From positions 27,594,619-27,658,618 of the forward strand of contig JASFXZ010000001.1 of NCBI GenBank assembly GCA_032209605.1: a DNA stretch of 64,000 bases, given 5' to 3'. Position numbers and translations under genes: made by a program. The notes below the pieces were generated by a model that searched no databases, was not told the origin of the DNA, and saw only the letters and a list, made by a program, of their open reading frames with translations. This document shows, one piece after another, positions 22,645-34,380 of the stretch. How positions within the stretch are numbered: the stretch's first letter is position 1; each line of letters opens with the position of its first letter. Origin of the DNA: Mactromeris polynyma. Lineage: Eukaryota; Mollusca; Bivalvia; Venerida; Mactridae.

Positions 22645-25425
22645 TAGCGAACCGAGCTGATTTTTATAGAAAATTGAATATCTATAGAAGAAATAATAGT
22701 GAAGAAAATAGAAAAAGTATGGTACAAGCACGAAGTATTTATAAAAAGAGTGTCAGGTCATATAATTATCAAAGAGACAAACTTAAAACTGAAAAATTGT
22801 TATCTTACAGACACAAAAATGCAAGACTCTATTGGAATATGTTAAAGGAAAGTAATAATGTTAAATCTCCGAAAGGAATATCGCTAGATTCGTTTTCTGA
22901 TTATTTTAAGGCCATTAATAACCCGGATGATAGATTTTTCCAGGCGGACGATGATGTAATTGATTTTAATGATAATATTGTCAACAATGAATATAAAATT
23001 ATGTTCTACGAATTAGACATTCCTTTTACATTTGCTGATATTATGAAAGGTATCTCAGAACTGAACTTAGGGCGAAGTGCTGGCCCAGACTGTATTCTGA
23101 ATGAATTTTTAATACACGGAAAAGACGTTTTTGCGCCATTTATTGTTAATATTTTAACAAAATCTTGCAAATGGGTTATTTCCCAAACTCTTGGGGTGAG
23201 GGTTACATTGTACCTATTTATAAAAAGGGAAACTTGTCCGATGTGACAAACTTTCGTGGTATAACACTTCTAAGTGTTTTAGGAAAGCTATTTACTAGGA
23301 TTGTAAATACTAGACTGTCCGCTTGGGCAGAACATTACTACATTTATATTGAGGCTCAAGCAGGGTTTAGGGCTAAAATGGGCACAGTCGATAACATTTT
23401 TGTACTTCATAGTTTAATAAATCGTGTGCTTAACCAAAGTAAGCAATTATTCTGTGTTTTCGTAGATTTTTCAAAAGCATTTGATATTTAGTAAGGCCTA
23501 ACATTTGGTATAAATTATACAAACTTGGAATACGAGGCAACCTATTCAATGTAATAAAATCAATGTATGAACACGTTCGCTCAAGAGTTAAGTTAAATAG
23601 TAGCACGGGTGATATTTTTGAAAGTTTTCTAGGGGTGCGACAGGGCGAATGTTTAAGCCCTTTCATTTTTGCAATATATTTAAATGATTTGGAGGATGAA
23701 CTGTTTCTAAATGGTGTCGAAGGTATAGATATTGAAACTCTTAAATTGTTTCTACTTATGTATGCAGATGATATTGTTATATTTGCTAATACTGCCGATG
23801 AATTACAGAGGAATTTGGATATTTTACAAACTTACTGTAATAGATGGAAATTGATTGTTAATAAGGAGAAAACTAAAGTTGTCATTTTTAGAAAAGGGGG
23901 ACGTTTACCAAAACAACTTACATTTTACTATGATGGACATCCAATAGAAATCGTAAATAGGTATACTTACCTTGGAATAGGTTTTACTTCGGGTGGTTCT
24001 TTTTGTGAGACTCATAAGACTTTGGCTGGTCAAGCACAAAAAGCTATTTTTTAAATTAAGAAGGTACCTTTATAGTTATACCAGAATATCGGTTGAACAC
24101 ATAATGAGTTTATTTGATACATTAGTGAAACCAATTTTATTTTATGGTGCAGAAGTTTGAGGATTTGCGCAGGCAAACCCAATTGAACGTATTCATACAT
24201 TATTTTGTAAGTCAGTTTTAGGAGTTAAATGCAGTACGCAAAATGATTTCATTTACGGGGAGTTTGGGCGTACTAGTTTTCACAACCAACGTATTATATA
24301 TATTGTTAAATTTTGGTTAAAAATTGTCAATTAGTGTGAAAGAAAGTATGTACATTGTATGTATAAGGCCATGTTGAAGGAGTTAGAATCCGCACCACGT
24401 AAACAAAATTGGGCATCTTTGGTTAAAGACACATTATGTAGATTAGGATTTTATGAAGTTTGGATAGCACAAGGGGTGGGAAATACGAACGGTTTTTTAA
24501 GTATACTTAAACAAAGAGTTAACGATATATTTGTTCAGGATTGGACTGCGAGAGTGAACGATTCAACTAGAGCTAGTTTTTATAAAACATTTTGTAGTTT
24601 TCAATTTCAACCATATTTAAAGCTTCTTAATATCAAATCATATAGAAGTGCATTTGCCAAACTACGAGTATCCTCTCACAGATTAAAAATCGAAACTGGC
24701 CGTTGGAGTAGAACACCGCGAGAACTTAGACACTGTCCTGCATGTAACAAGTTAGAATATGAATTTCACTTTCTTTTTGAATGTACACTATACGAATCTA
24801 GCAGACAGACTTACATCAAACCTTACTATCGTGTGAAGCCAAATATGTTTAAAACCATTGAACTTTTAACCACTAACAATTGTCAAGTACTGCGGAATCT
24901 TGCGGTTTATGTGGAGAAAAGTTTTGATGTCAGGAAAAAATATGTTTTAATTAATTAATCAATGTAGTAAAATATATTAAGTAGAATGTTTTTAGTTGCG
25001 GTATTTATATAATATCGCGTATAAGATAATTTGGATGTTCGCTATTGTTGCTATTGTGAAATATAACCCTGCTGATGTCCTTGTATTTCGTTTCGATAAG
25101 GAATCGGCGTTAGGGTTAAAATTTATAATGTGTTATAACTGAAATATTGTAGAACTTGCATTTTAGCATATTATACTAAACAAGCATGTGCATTTATAGC
25201 ATAAAGCTTCTTTCCACAAGGTATATTGATATCTGTATTTTAAAACGATCATTTTTACTATTTTCTTTATTTCCTCTCTGTCATCCTTCGATGAGCAAAT
25301 TTGAATTAAAGTAAATCTAAGTATCCATGTTAAATTGACTGTCGCTTACTATGTTGTACATATGTTTATTTTGAACATGGACTATTACAGTCTATTTCAA
25401 AAGTGTATTGTATATAACTATCACT
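22645..25425 (+). mobile_element. LINE-A, best copy: RT, zinc knuckle and 3' tail
   Basis: The 5' truncation lies near 22645. A linker (IYKKSVRSYNYQRDKLKTE) leads into RT: LGRSAGPDCILNEF, WGEGYIVPIYKKGNL, FRGITLLSVLGKLFTRIVNT, LFCVFVDFSKAFDI, VRQGECLSPFIFAIYLND, LLMYADDIVIFAN and YTYLGIGFTSGG. After a broken thumb region, 24359-24958 carries SSHRLKIETGRWSR and a zinc-knuckle-like CPACNKLEYEFHFLFEC, then the stop. The 3' tail extends to about 25425 and matches 1462-1790. Frame breaks near 23165, 23490, 24054 and 24340 inactivate it. The YADD catalytic box is intact. Confidence 0.88.
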
Positions 25426-25429
25426 GAAT

Positions 25430-25780
25430 TCATTAAAATTTTCTTTAAATAAGTTTAACCAATTCAATAATTTATGGAAGGGAATACAATTTATAATACT
25501 TAGTTTTGCAAAAATAAAAGCATTTTATTTTTTCCTGATAAAACCATTAATATTTTCATTTTTTCCATAAAATTTGTTTTAAAATATAATGTTTATATTA
25601 AAAGTTCAATGAAAAATGTGATCCATTCCAATAGGAAACGATAACTCTAGAATAGCCAGCTCTTAAATATATCAAAAAAATTGTTAATGACCACTAGGAC
25701 CACTGCAATTGCTTACCAAACAAACCTATATATGAAACCCTATAAATATATAATTCATATGAAACTTATGTATACCACCC
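25430..25780. other. AT-rich non-coding stretch
   Basis: Poly-A/T-rich spacer after the LINE tail; nothing recognised. Confidence 0.45.
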
Positions 25781-25960
25781 AGGGGTGAGAATGCTTTCAA
25801 GCAAAAATCCCTGAACATTTTACGCGGCGGGTCCAGGGGGCCGCATTAGGCAACTTGGCGGGTCCAGGGCAGCGCTTTGGTGGGGATCACAGGGGGCAAA
25901 GCCCCTGAAACTCCTGGTGTTGAAGCATTTTAGGGAACTAAGATTGCATTTAAACATATC
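25780..25960. repeat. GC-rich repeat debris
   Basis: Two GCGGGTCCAGGG motifs and GGGGCAAAGCCCCTGAAAC stand out from AT-rich surroundings. This style is common in dispersed invertebrate repeats. No second full copy occurs in the window. Confidence 0.35.
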
Positions 25961-26439
25961 TGTAGCTATTAAATTACTATAGGCTTAATTTCAAACCAAA
26001 AAGTCAGACTCATTGACAAGTTATAAATGTGAAGCTGGTATTTCCTAAATTCGTCCAGTGTCAAAGAGTGGTTCATTTGTATGTAGCATTTTACCACTTA
26101 TTACTACTTGCATCACTGACCATCAGTATTTAAAGGAATTTCAGTATATTTTTTAATCTCCTCTGTCAGTCTTCTGTGATTACCAGTCTCCTTGGGTGTC
26201 AGCACTGGTTTTAAAAGAGAGAGAATAAGTAGCTACAGGGAACGCCACAAACATAAGACAGTGCCTTGAGATTTGAATCTTTCAACGACATTCATGTTGG
26301 CTTTCCATATTCAGTGTTTATAAAATTTGTTGCAGGGCTTCCATTAAGTTTGAACTATTTTTAGCAAGTCTTGGTGTTAAGGTTGTTTTATGCCCATGTA
26401 CTTTACAGCACAAAAACTCTGTTTATTAACTCTATATTA

Positions 26440-26530
26440 AAATTAGGGGCGAGACGATACGCGTGTAACGCGTTAAGACACATATCACGATACGATATGT
26501 ATCAAGACACTTCATAGAAAATGACAAACC
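26440..26530. repeat. GATACG/ACGCGT-rich short repeat
   Basis: GGGGCGAGACGATACGCG is followed by TATCACGATACGATATG. It resembles the end of a dispersed DNA element, but only one end is seen. Confidence 0.3.
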
Positions 26531-26654
26531 ATATCAAATGCTATTTTTTTTCAGTGGTCAACTAAATGAAATGAAGATATTAGTTGAGACAATTTAATCA
26601 TCAAACACTGGTGACCATAACTGATTAAATATTTATCAATAAAATTGTAAAATA

Positions 26655-27760
26655 AGTAGGGATGTCAATATTCGGTTATTTTGCGATAATCTTCCGAACC
26701 GTTAACCGGTTAACCGAACATGACATTTGCTACGTGTTTCGTATTTTGCCGTGTATATTTTTACCATGACTATTTTCTGACGTTACGGTTAGTACTAGTT
26801 CGGATAATGTTTTATTTCTGCTGAACATAATTCATAAAAACAAAAAGAAATATCAATCATTTTAATCATTTTTAAGAAAATATCATTTTTTATTTCAAAC
26901 ATTATTTTATGATATTTGATAAATTGACGTATTCCATATCACATTAAATTTAACAAACAGTTGCACTCTATTCGAATACAACAATGTTAAAACACTAAGT
27001 TCAGTACAATAACAACATCATTTATTTGTCTATTTAAATATGTCTTAATTCTCTAACACCCAAAGAGTTTTCCGACTGTCATTTAAAACAAACGAATTGT
27101 CGTTGTATTACTGTGTTTATGAGGTCGCCCGTCGCCGCGCACATTTTTTATAATGCACTTTATGGTATTTTGGTCGACCAGGTATGTCCCCCGTACACCA
27201 TAAATAGACTTTTTGAAACCGAAGGGGGAAATTTACCTGCCAGTAGAGCAGTATAGGTCAAACAGAAAATTTTGAGACCCATCGTACAGTTACCATTTAC
27301 TGGCATCTTTCCTGAAATCTACCCTGTACTTTCCTGGTTACATGCCAGTACTATGTTAGGTGGGAAACACTGAAAAGCATTTCTGTTTTAACCGGCGAGA
27401 CGAGGGATCGAACTACGACCTTCGGATTCGTAGTCAGCAGCGTTAACCACTGAGCCAAAGGGCCACCTTAACAAACGACAATTAACTGACTTTTTCATTA
27501 AATATGTGTAGCAAATACATACGTGTCAAACTGTTAGTTGCGGATTATCGATTTTGCCCCCCTTACACCACGGTTTCACACCTTTCAGGGACAAAGTATG
27601 GAGAGTGTTACTACGGCTATCTTGCAATATTTACAAAATGAAAAGTACATGTTTTTACAAAAATAAACGATTAACCGGTTAGTGATTTTAATAACCGATA
27701 ACCGCATGTTCGAACGGTTAACCGGTTAACGAAAATTCGAAAGATCAATAATCTCCGTGA
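26655..27760. mobile_element. Possible hAT-like remnant with TTAACCGGTTAA ends
   Basis: The left side reads TAGGGATGTCAATATTCGG and then CGTTAACCGGTTAACCGAAC. The right side has GATTAACCGGTTAG and CGGTTAACCGGTTAACG, giving inverted AACCGGTT-rich ends about 1 kb apart. No transposase frame is visible. The interior includes a tRNA-like SINE head at 27391-27467. Exact ends are uncertain. Confidence 0.4.
27391..27467 (-). mobile_element. tRNA-derived SINE head
   Basis: Minus strand: GGCTCAGTGGTTAACGCT (A-box region), anticodon-like arm CTGACTACGAATC, B-box TAGTTCGATCCCTC. The SINE body may extend leftward to about 27180. Confidence 0.6.
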
Positions 27761-28107
27761 AACTCCGTATAGAATGCTGAACGAACAAAAAATTGATGGG
27801 GACTTTAATTAACTTAAAATTCCCCCGCCTAAATTTCAATTGAAATTTTATTGAAATATATCTTTATAATAAGAATACATTTTTCTTTTTAATTCCGCCT
27901 GTATTTTTTTGGTATTTTCAAGCATATTTCTTCAGATTACAAGTTAAACCAGAGAGTTCGCATTTTACCGGCCGAATTACACTATATTCAATGTGAATAT
28001 GTGTGGTAAAATATAAATGCAAATTCCCCCGGCAAAATATTTATAAAAATAAAATATTCTTTAATAATTCGAAAGGTTACAAATGACAGTTTGTTATTCC
28101 ACCTGTA

Positions 28108-28235
28108 GTTTTAAGGTCATTTGAAAAATAAAAAAGTTATAACCAAAAATGTCAACTGCTCTCTCTATATTCTATAATGTCGACTGAAGCCATTTTTAGC
28201 GCTTTCGCGCTTATTCGAAAGCGAAATTGTTTGCC
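28108..28235 (+). repeat. Repeat R7, left copy (inverted partner 55235-55362)
   Basis: Contains CAAAAATGTCAACTGCTC and AGCGCTTTCGCGCTTATTCG. The reverse complement of this block is at 55235-55362. Confidence 0.7.
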
Positions 28236-28779
28236 CTTTGTTGTTATTTACATCAATAATGTATATGTGCATTTCTGACACGGTAATATTGCATGTTCAA
28301 TATTTGCAAAATTTCTGTTTATGTTATTATGTCACGTTCGTTTTCTTTGTATAAATTTCCTTCAAATATTTCACAATAATTATTTTGCTAAACAATTTCT
28401 CGGCGACTTTCCCTTGCTTACATCTGTTTAGGAAATTAGCGAGTCGTTGCAAGCGGCTCGCTGAATTGCTGTGGACGTATGTCGATTCGTCCGTCTAAAA
28501 ATAGAAGATATCAGTTGCGCTAGAGTTTTAAAGCAGATGTTGATTATGAAGGAATCGAAATAAAAGACGGATGCTAAAGGAGAGTAACTGTAAACAAACA
28601 TAAAGTAATAATTACCTGGGCTGATGAAGTAATAAGAAATCCCAATGAGAGAACACAATACTCCACGAACATTTTTAGGACAGTATATATTTGTCGCGTT
28701 ATCGTGAAAGGATACCATTAAATGAACGGTAGTGAATATCAGCACGCCACATGAACTGGACTGTGTATTATGAGTCGCG

Positions 28780-29300
28780 CACTATCATGGGCCGACTGCG
28801 TTAATTATTATGGAACACCGCAACTGTCTTATTTTACTATACAACTTGACGTGCAGTCGAACCAGCATTATGACGGTTTGGTCATTATTTATGACAAAAT
28901 CGTCATTCCGTGGGGTGAGGTCAACACTACGTGTGGTAGTTTTACCCTGATGTGTGACACTTTTATTCATACATTTGACGACGCTTCTAATACATGTGTC
29001 GGTATTATCATTACATGTGACATAATCGTATTAGAAGTGTCGTCGTATATATGAATAAAAGCGTCTCACTTCAATGTAAAACTATCACACGTAATGTTGA
29101 ATCCACGACATGGAATGAATGACGATTCTGTCACATTTAATGATGAAACCGTCACATGTATTAGTGGTATCACAAATCAGGGTAAAACTACCACACGTTA
29201 TGTTGAACCCACCACACAAAGTGTCTTTCTGTCACAATTAATGATAAAACCGTCACATGTATAAATTAAATTGTCACATACCAATGTGAAAGCGTCACAT
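28780..29300. repeat. Long imperfect palindrome of GTCACATGT-type units
   Basis: Degenerate units with GTCACATGTA/TGTGACA motifs recur every 30-45 bp and alternate in orientation. 28954-28993 is the reverse complement of 29028-29069 with few mismatches. 28911-28950 pairs with 29168-29215, sharing CGTGTGGTAGTTTTACCCTG in one orientation. The open frame at 28770-29054 lies across these units and is not evidence of a gene. Confidence 0.65.
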
Positions 29301-29486
29301 GTTATGCTGTTACAGAAACGCTCTTTGTAACAGGAAGCATTATCATGTTAATACCTTAAACAATTATATGATAATCTACTTCATACTTAATATTAAATAG
29401 AACATTATTATCAAACATATTGCTTCACATAACCCAAATATTTAACTATAGACCTGTTAATTTAGGTGTGATTTAATTCCAATAAA

Positions 29487-29725
29487 GTAAGATACGGATA
29501 AAGAAAACACTATAGTATTGTGGCATATTACTGCCACCAGTTAGCATAATAGCGTTCGCGAATTGTTTCGTGTTAACCACTTAATTATTACGATAATTAT
29601 CTAGCTATCTAGTTAATATTCGTGATATATTTTCGGTAAGATAAATATCATAAAACTAGAAACAGGCTTGAAAGTGCCCATAACTGTCACCTCTTACCTT
29701 TTTATGATGTATTACACTAGATTCA
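29487..29725 (-). repeat. Internal part of element E, another copy (R4)
   Basis: Reverse complement of about 17222-17470; shared blocks include AACAATTCGCGAACG and ACTAGATAGCTAGATAATT-type sequence. The LINE at 29736-31527 begins immediately beside it. Confidence 0.7.
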
Positions 29726-29735
29726 AGTGGTAACA

Positions 29736-31527
29736 CGAATTTTATCTTCTTCTTAGTCCTCTTCGTCCCATCTGGAACATAGGGCCTTAACTACAGCCTT
29801 CCATCCTCTACGGTCCTGTGCTTTGTGCTTGGCCTCGCCCCAGGAGATTCCATATGTGCGAAGCTCAGTGTCTAGGGTTCTTCTCCAAGTCGTGGTTGGA
29901 CGGCCTCGCCTGCGCTTCCCTTGGGGGTTCCAGTCGAGTGCCTGTCTTGTGATGTTGGTTGGGTCCCGTCGTAGGGTGTGCCCAACCCACCGCCACTTCC
30001 GTTCCTTGATGGCATCTGGAATTGGTCTCTGTTGCGTTCTTCTCCAGAGTTCTTCATTGGAGATTGTGTCAGGCCATCTAATACGGAGGATTTGTCGTAG
30101 GCAGGTGTTCACAAAAACTTGTAGTTTCGAGTCTAGTGCTTTGGTGTGCTTCCATGTCTCGTAACCGTATAGCAAAACAGACTTCACATTGGAGTTGAAG
30201 ATGGTCAGCTTGGTCTTGAGGAGAATGTTCCTGTTGTTCCAGACTGGCTTCAGGGTGACAAAGACGTGTCGAGCCTTTCCAATCCTGGATTTGATGTCCT
30301 CCTCAGTGCCTCCTGTCTTGCTGATGATGCTTCCTAAGTAAGTGAAGCTCTCAACATCTTCAATGTGTTGTTCCGCCATTTGGATGGGTGTGTTGGTAGC
30401 TGTGTTGACCCTCATGCTCTTTGTTTTCTTGGTGTTGATTTCTAGTCCTGTTTGTAGTGCAACTGTGCTCAGGCGCTGTGACTTCTCTTGTATGTGTTTG
30501 AAGTAGTGGGACAGTAGTCCAATGTCGTCTGCAAAGTCCAAGTCCTCCAGCGTCTTAACAAAAGTCCACTGCAAACCTCTCGGTCGGTCCATGGTTTGAT
30601 TTAGCACCCAGTCGACAACCAGCGTAAAGATCATCGGTGAGAGCAAACAACCCTGTCTAACTCCAGTGGTAACAGTAAAAGGGGATGGTAGGTCGTTGTT
30701 ATGAATCACCTGGCAGGTCATACCATCATACAAACTGCGTATGATGCTCACAATCTTCAGGGGGGTCCCATAGTGCCTCATTATCCTCCTTTCTTGAAGT
30801 CAATGAAATTGACGTACACTGGTGATTGCCACTCCAAGGATTGTTCCAGTATGATGCGCAGTGTTGCTATCTGGTCAATGCAGGACCTGCCAGCTCTGAA
30901 ACCTGTTTGCCCATCTCTCAATGTGTTGTTTACTGCTGTTTTCAGTCTCTCTAGTAGTATTCTAGTGAGGACCTTGCTGGGTATGGACAAAAGTTGGATG
31001 CCTCTCCAATTCTGGCAGTCTCCCAAGTCTCCTTTCTTAGGAAGCTTGATTATATGGCCTGTCTTCCACTCTGTAGGGATTTCTTCCTTCTCCCAGATGT
31101 CCTGGAGCAGTCCCTGCATCATCCGTGCTGATGTTGCCGTGTCTGCCCTGAGGGCCTCTGGGGGAATGTGGTCTGGTCCGGGAGCTTTTCCTAATTTGAT
31201 TTTCGCGATGGCTCTAGATATCTCTTCGATAGTGATGGGACCCATGTTTATCCGTAGTTCCTCACCCTCTTCTATGTCTGGTGGATGTTCTACTGGCTTT
31301 CCTGACAGGAGGCGACTGAAGTGCTCCTTCCAGCATTCCAGTTGTTCCTCTGGTTTGGTGAGTGTTCCCCCATCTAGTCCACGAACAGGCTTGTCAGTGT
31401 TGGATCTTCTCCCTGATAGTTTCCTGGTGATGTCATACAGTGTCCTTGTGTCGTTCTTGGTCGCTGCTTCCTGTGCTCTTGACGCAAGCTGGTCTATATT
31501 GCTCCTCTTGTCTTGGCGAATTTTATC
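29736..31527 (-). mobile_element. LINE-B, 5'-truncated, with 11-bp target-site duplication
   Basis: The minus strand encodes a LINE ORF2 from 31533 to 29753. The linker (IDQLASRAQEAATKNDTR) leads to RT blocks LGKAPGPDHIPPEALRADT, EWKTGHIIKLPKKGDL, RAGRSCIDQIATLRI and VNFIDFKK. After a break come VTTGVRQGCLLSPMIF, LDFADDIGLLSH and CLRQILRIRWPDTIS. The C-terminus is basic (GKRRRGRPTTTWRRTLDTEL) and ends LCSRWDEED. The conserved FDS-x-HR block after FIDFKK is deleted with a frame change at 30781. CGAATTTTATC occurs at both ends (29736-29746 and 31517-31527). The long plus-strand frames here are antisense shadows. Confidence 0.9.
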
Positions 31528-31599
31528 TACTTGACCACTTATTATGTTACTTAATAACTCAAATTCGCGAATTTCACTTAAGATTCGTGTTACTATTTA

Positions 31600-32105
31600 T
31601 CTAGTTATGGTTCGCAAATTTACTTATCGTTCATATCGTTCAACTAGCCGACGGTTATGATATATTATGGATCTATAACTATGTGTATCAATTGTGCCTT
31701 CTCTTACTTACAATGTTTCCAGTACAGTATGTATGTTTCTACAATATAGCGATATAACACTATGTGTGAACTATGTTGATAAATCTGGTAACACTACAAA
31801 CTTTTATAACTTGCAGGTTAAATACAGGTTAAATAATCCATTAAACGACCACATACACTTCATCCGGTCAGTCATTTCACACCGAGTAAGTCGCGATTGA
31901 ATTCACGCATTATCCTTTAAACAGTTGTGTAACAAACTAATCTGTATTGACAATGACTTTGATCAGTGGTCATCAAATGAAATTATGAGAACAACCAATT
32001 AACACTGAGCCAATGTTGAGCACAAAACAATCCCCATGGTCAATTAACTTTAAACGTGATCACCACCGTAATATAAAATACGGACGAATAAATAAATTTG
32101 CCACT
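31600..32105. other. AT-rich non-coding stretch
   Basis: No gene or recurrent repeat recognised. Confidence 0.45.
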
Positions 32106-32108
32106 CGT

Positions 32109-32400
32109 AGCGGATCTGTGGTCCAGTGGTAACGCGCTTGACTAGTAATCCAGGGATCGATGGTTCGATTCTCCGCTCCATCACTGACAGCACTAATAGT
32201 CATTCGGACGAGACTTTAAAAACCGAGGTCCCGTGTATGATGCTTTACATCGAGCACGTGAAAGAACCAGGGGTGCTTCTGGAATTTGGGCATCTCCTGT
32301 ATCATGCACTATCCTCCAAAATTCTAAAATGATTAAACATTCTTTCGGAGGTGTCGCCTATATGGGAAACCGGTGGCGACGATAAATAAACGCAAATATA
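32109..32400 (+). mobile_element. tRNA-derived SINE
   Basis: The head GCGGATCTGTGGTCCAGTGG (A-box) and GATGGTTCGATTCTCCG (B-box) precede a body with GACGAGACTTTAAAAACCG and AGCACGTGAAAGAACC, a conserved SINE core style. The tail is GATAAATAAACGC and A-rich. It abuts the Tigger-like fragment. No clear target duplication was found. Confidence 0.75.
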
Positions 32401-32407
32401 AAAAAAT

Positions 32408-33214
32408 GTGGCTTCTTCACCTACACGTAAAGTTTCAAACCTTGATGAAAGGATAGCTGTGATAAATTTGTCGAAAAAAAAAGTGCTAGAAAAATTGCAG
32501 ATGAATTAGGGGTCGGAAAAACTCAAGTACAACATATTCTGAAGAGAAAGGCTGAATTAATGGCGGACTATGAAAATAACACACTTGGTGACAGAAAACG
32601 TGTACGTCGACATACTGGGAACGAGGAAATCAATGATATAGTTTTGTCGTGGTTTAATGATGCTATTTATAGACGAGTTCCTATATCAGGTCAGTAGAGC
32701 TACTTTCATTTTAATTATGCATTATTTCTCAAATGACAACTGCGATGACTTTCATAATCGGTATGCAGTCGTAATTGTTTTAGAGATTGCCAAATTTCGA
32801 TTTGATAATGTTAGGATTATGTATGATCAGTTTTATTTGAGGTAAGTCTAACTTTATCTACTTTCCTTTTAGGACCCCTTCTTATTGCTAAAGCTATGGC
32901 TTTTGTGTCAGATTTGGGAAAGACTCAGTTTCGCGGATCACAAGGATGGCTTCAGTCGTTCATTAAACGGAATAACATTATGTTCGGAGCAATGATGTTT
33001 ATTCAATGCACATGAATATCCATTCATTTGTATTCACTATATTATGTAGATGTATTATGCAGAAATGACACTCATTAAAGTGCTAAATAAAGGTATGCAA
33101 AAATTCAACATTGTACTTTACTTTTATTTGTCGATATCTATTAAGAGACCGCTTTATTAAGAGACCGCTTTTTGGCCGTCCCTTGAGTGGTCTCTTTATA
33201 CAATGTCTACTGTA
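32408..33214 (+). pseudogene. Tigger/CENP-B-like gene fragment with one intron
   Basis: Exon 32408-32689 encodes KVSNLDERIAVINLSKK, SARKIADELGVGKTQVQHIL, NNTLGDRKRVRRHTGN and EINDIVLSWFNDAIYRRVPI. These are the CENP-B-type helix-turn-helix and the start of the second DNA-binding domain of pogo/Tigger transposase-derived proteins. A canonical intron (GTCAGT...TTTCCTTTTAG, 32690-32872) separates PIS-G from PLLIAKAMAFVSDLGK, SQGWLQSFIKRNNIMFGA and a stop at 33015. No catalytic DDE domain remains. A nine-A run at about 32474 puts the first exon one base out of frame, and no in-frame ATG is seen. GTGGTCTCTTTATACAATG near 33188-33206, before a TA, may be the element end. Confidence 0.75.
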
Positions 33215-33219
33215 CACTA

Positions 33220-34375
33220 ATTCGGTAACTATTTGCATTTGGATACCAACCAACCCATACCCAAAACATTTCTTAGCCTTTTGTTTCCCAGATGTTAGTC
33301 GTGCTGGGAAACAAGTTTACTTCAAATATATTTATAATCTACTAGTACTTGAAAAGGAGATAAATTGCTCTGCGTAGGTCCAAAATTGAACATTTAATCC
33401 ACCTTGATCAAACAAACATGCTGAAACATTAAATTTGTTTCTATCTAGACATTAGTCACACACTGCCGTGTAGCAGTGGACCAATTGTCGTCCAATATCA
33501 TTATATAGGGAAAGCCCCATTCTATTTCAAACGGCGATGGATCAAATCTTTATCTGATTGAGTACTTGCTTTGAAGTGTTTGCCTAATAAAAATCTGTTA
33601 TAATAGTTTGTGCTTCAAGTCAGAGAGATGCACACCACAGAGTGAATACCTTATTTGAATATACGAGTACGGCAGTGAAATACTCTGGTGAAACAATAAT
33701 TCTTCTAAACATTCAATGCTTTACCGGGTAAAAAAACGATTGAAACAGCAGAATTCAGCCATTTCTTCAAATGTTTTCGTTAGCTGTAAACGTCATCCGT
33801 TATTTTCAGGCAAGCTCATCATTGTAAAATACCGCCTGTGGTAAACGTAATCATATTTAGCATACCAGGGTGTCTTTGGAAGCAGCAAACACATTGTAGC
33901 TAGTATATCAACTAAAATATGTCGTCCTGGATTGCAGTTAGTAAATACATTAAAAGGTGTCGACCTAGGTCGTTACTAGTGGATAGCAAAACGTTTGTCG
34001 ACCGGGCTCGTAAGTACATGTAGTAAAGAAACCTATGTGTCGACCTGGGTCTGTCGTTTGTGGGTTGTTGTTTGTAGATCTACCAGAGTTTGTCGACCAA
34101 TTTCTCTTAAGTTATGAGTGTTGGATGTAAATTATCTTTACTTTTCTCGCACCATAATGTCCACTTGCCTAAGATAATGGTGTTAACAAAATCACAGATA
34201 TCGTCATGAACTTCCGGTGACAAGCGCAATTGAATGTGTTTGCTTGAAAATCTTCCACCAAGATTTTATTCCAAATCTTAGCATGAAATAAAATACATGT
34301 ACATATAAAGCGTACATAATACATGTATTGAAAAGGATGAGCCAAAAGCAAAAGCATGTGACTTCAAATGACGCT
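33220..34375. other. Non-coding stretch, no supported gene
   Basis: Several GTCGACC motifs recur between 33959 and 34097. I see no domain-like frame. Confidence 0.45.
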
Positions 34376-34380
34376 ATGTA

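Noticed and set aside
22509..22727. 72-codon minus-strand frame
   Set aside because: It includes a TATATA microsatellite and the antisense of the LINE-A linker.
28770..29054. 94-codon plus-strand frame
   Set aside because: It falls across the palindromic GTCACATGT repeat units and shows no protein character.
30701..31534. 277-codon plus-strand open frame
   Set aside because: It is antisense to the LINE-B reverse transcriptase, whose minus-strand motifs are unmistakable.
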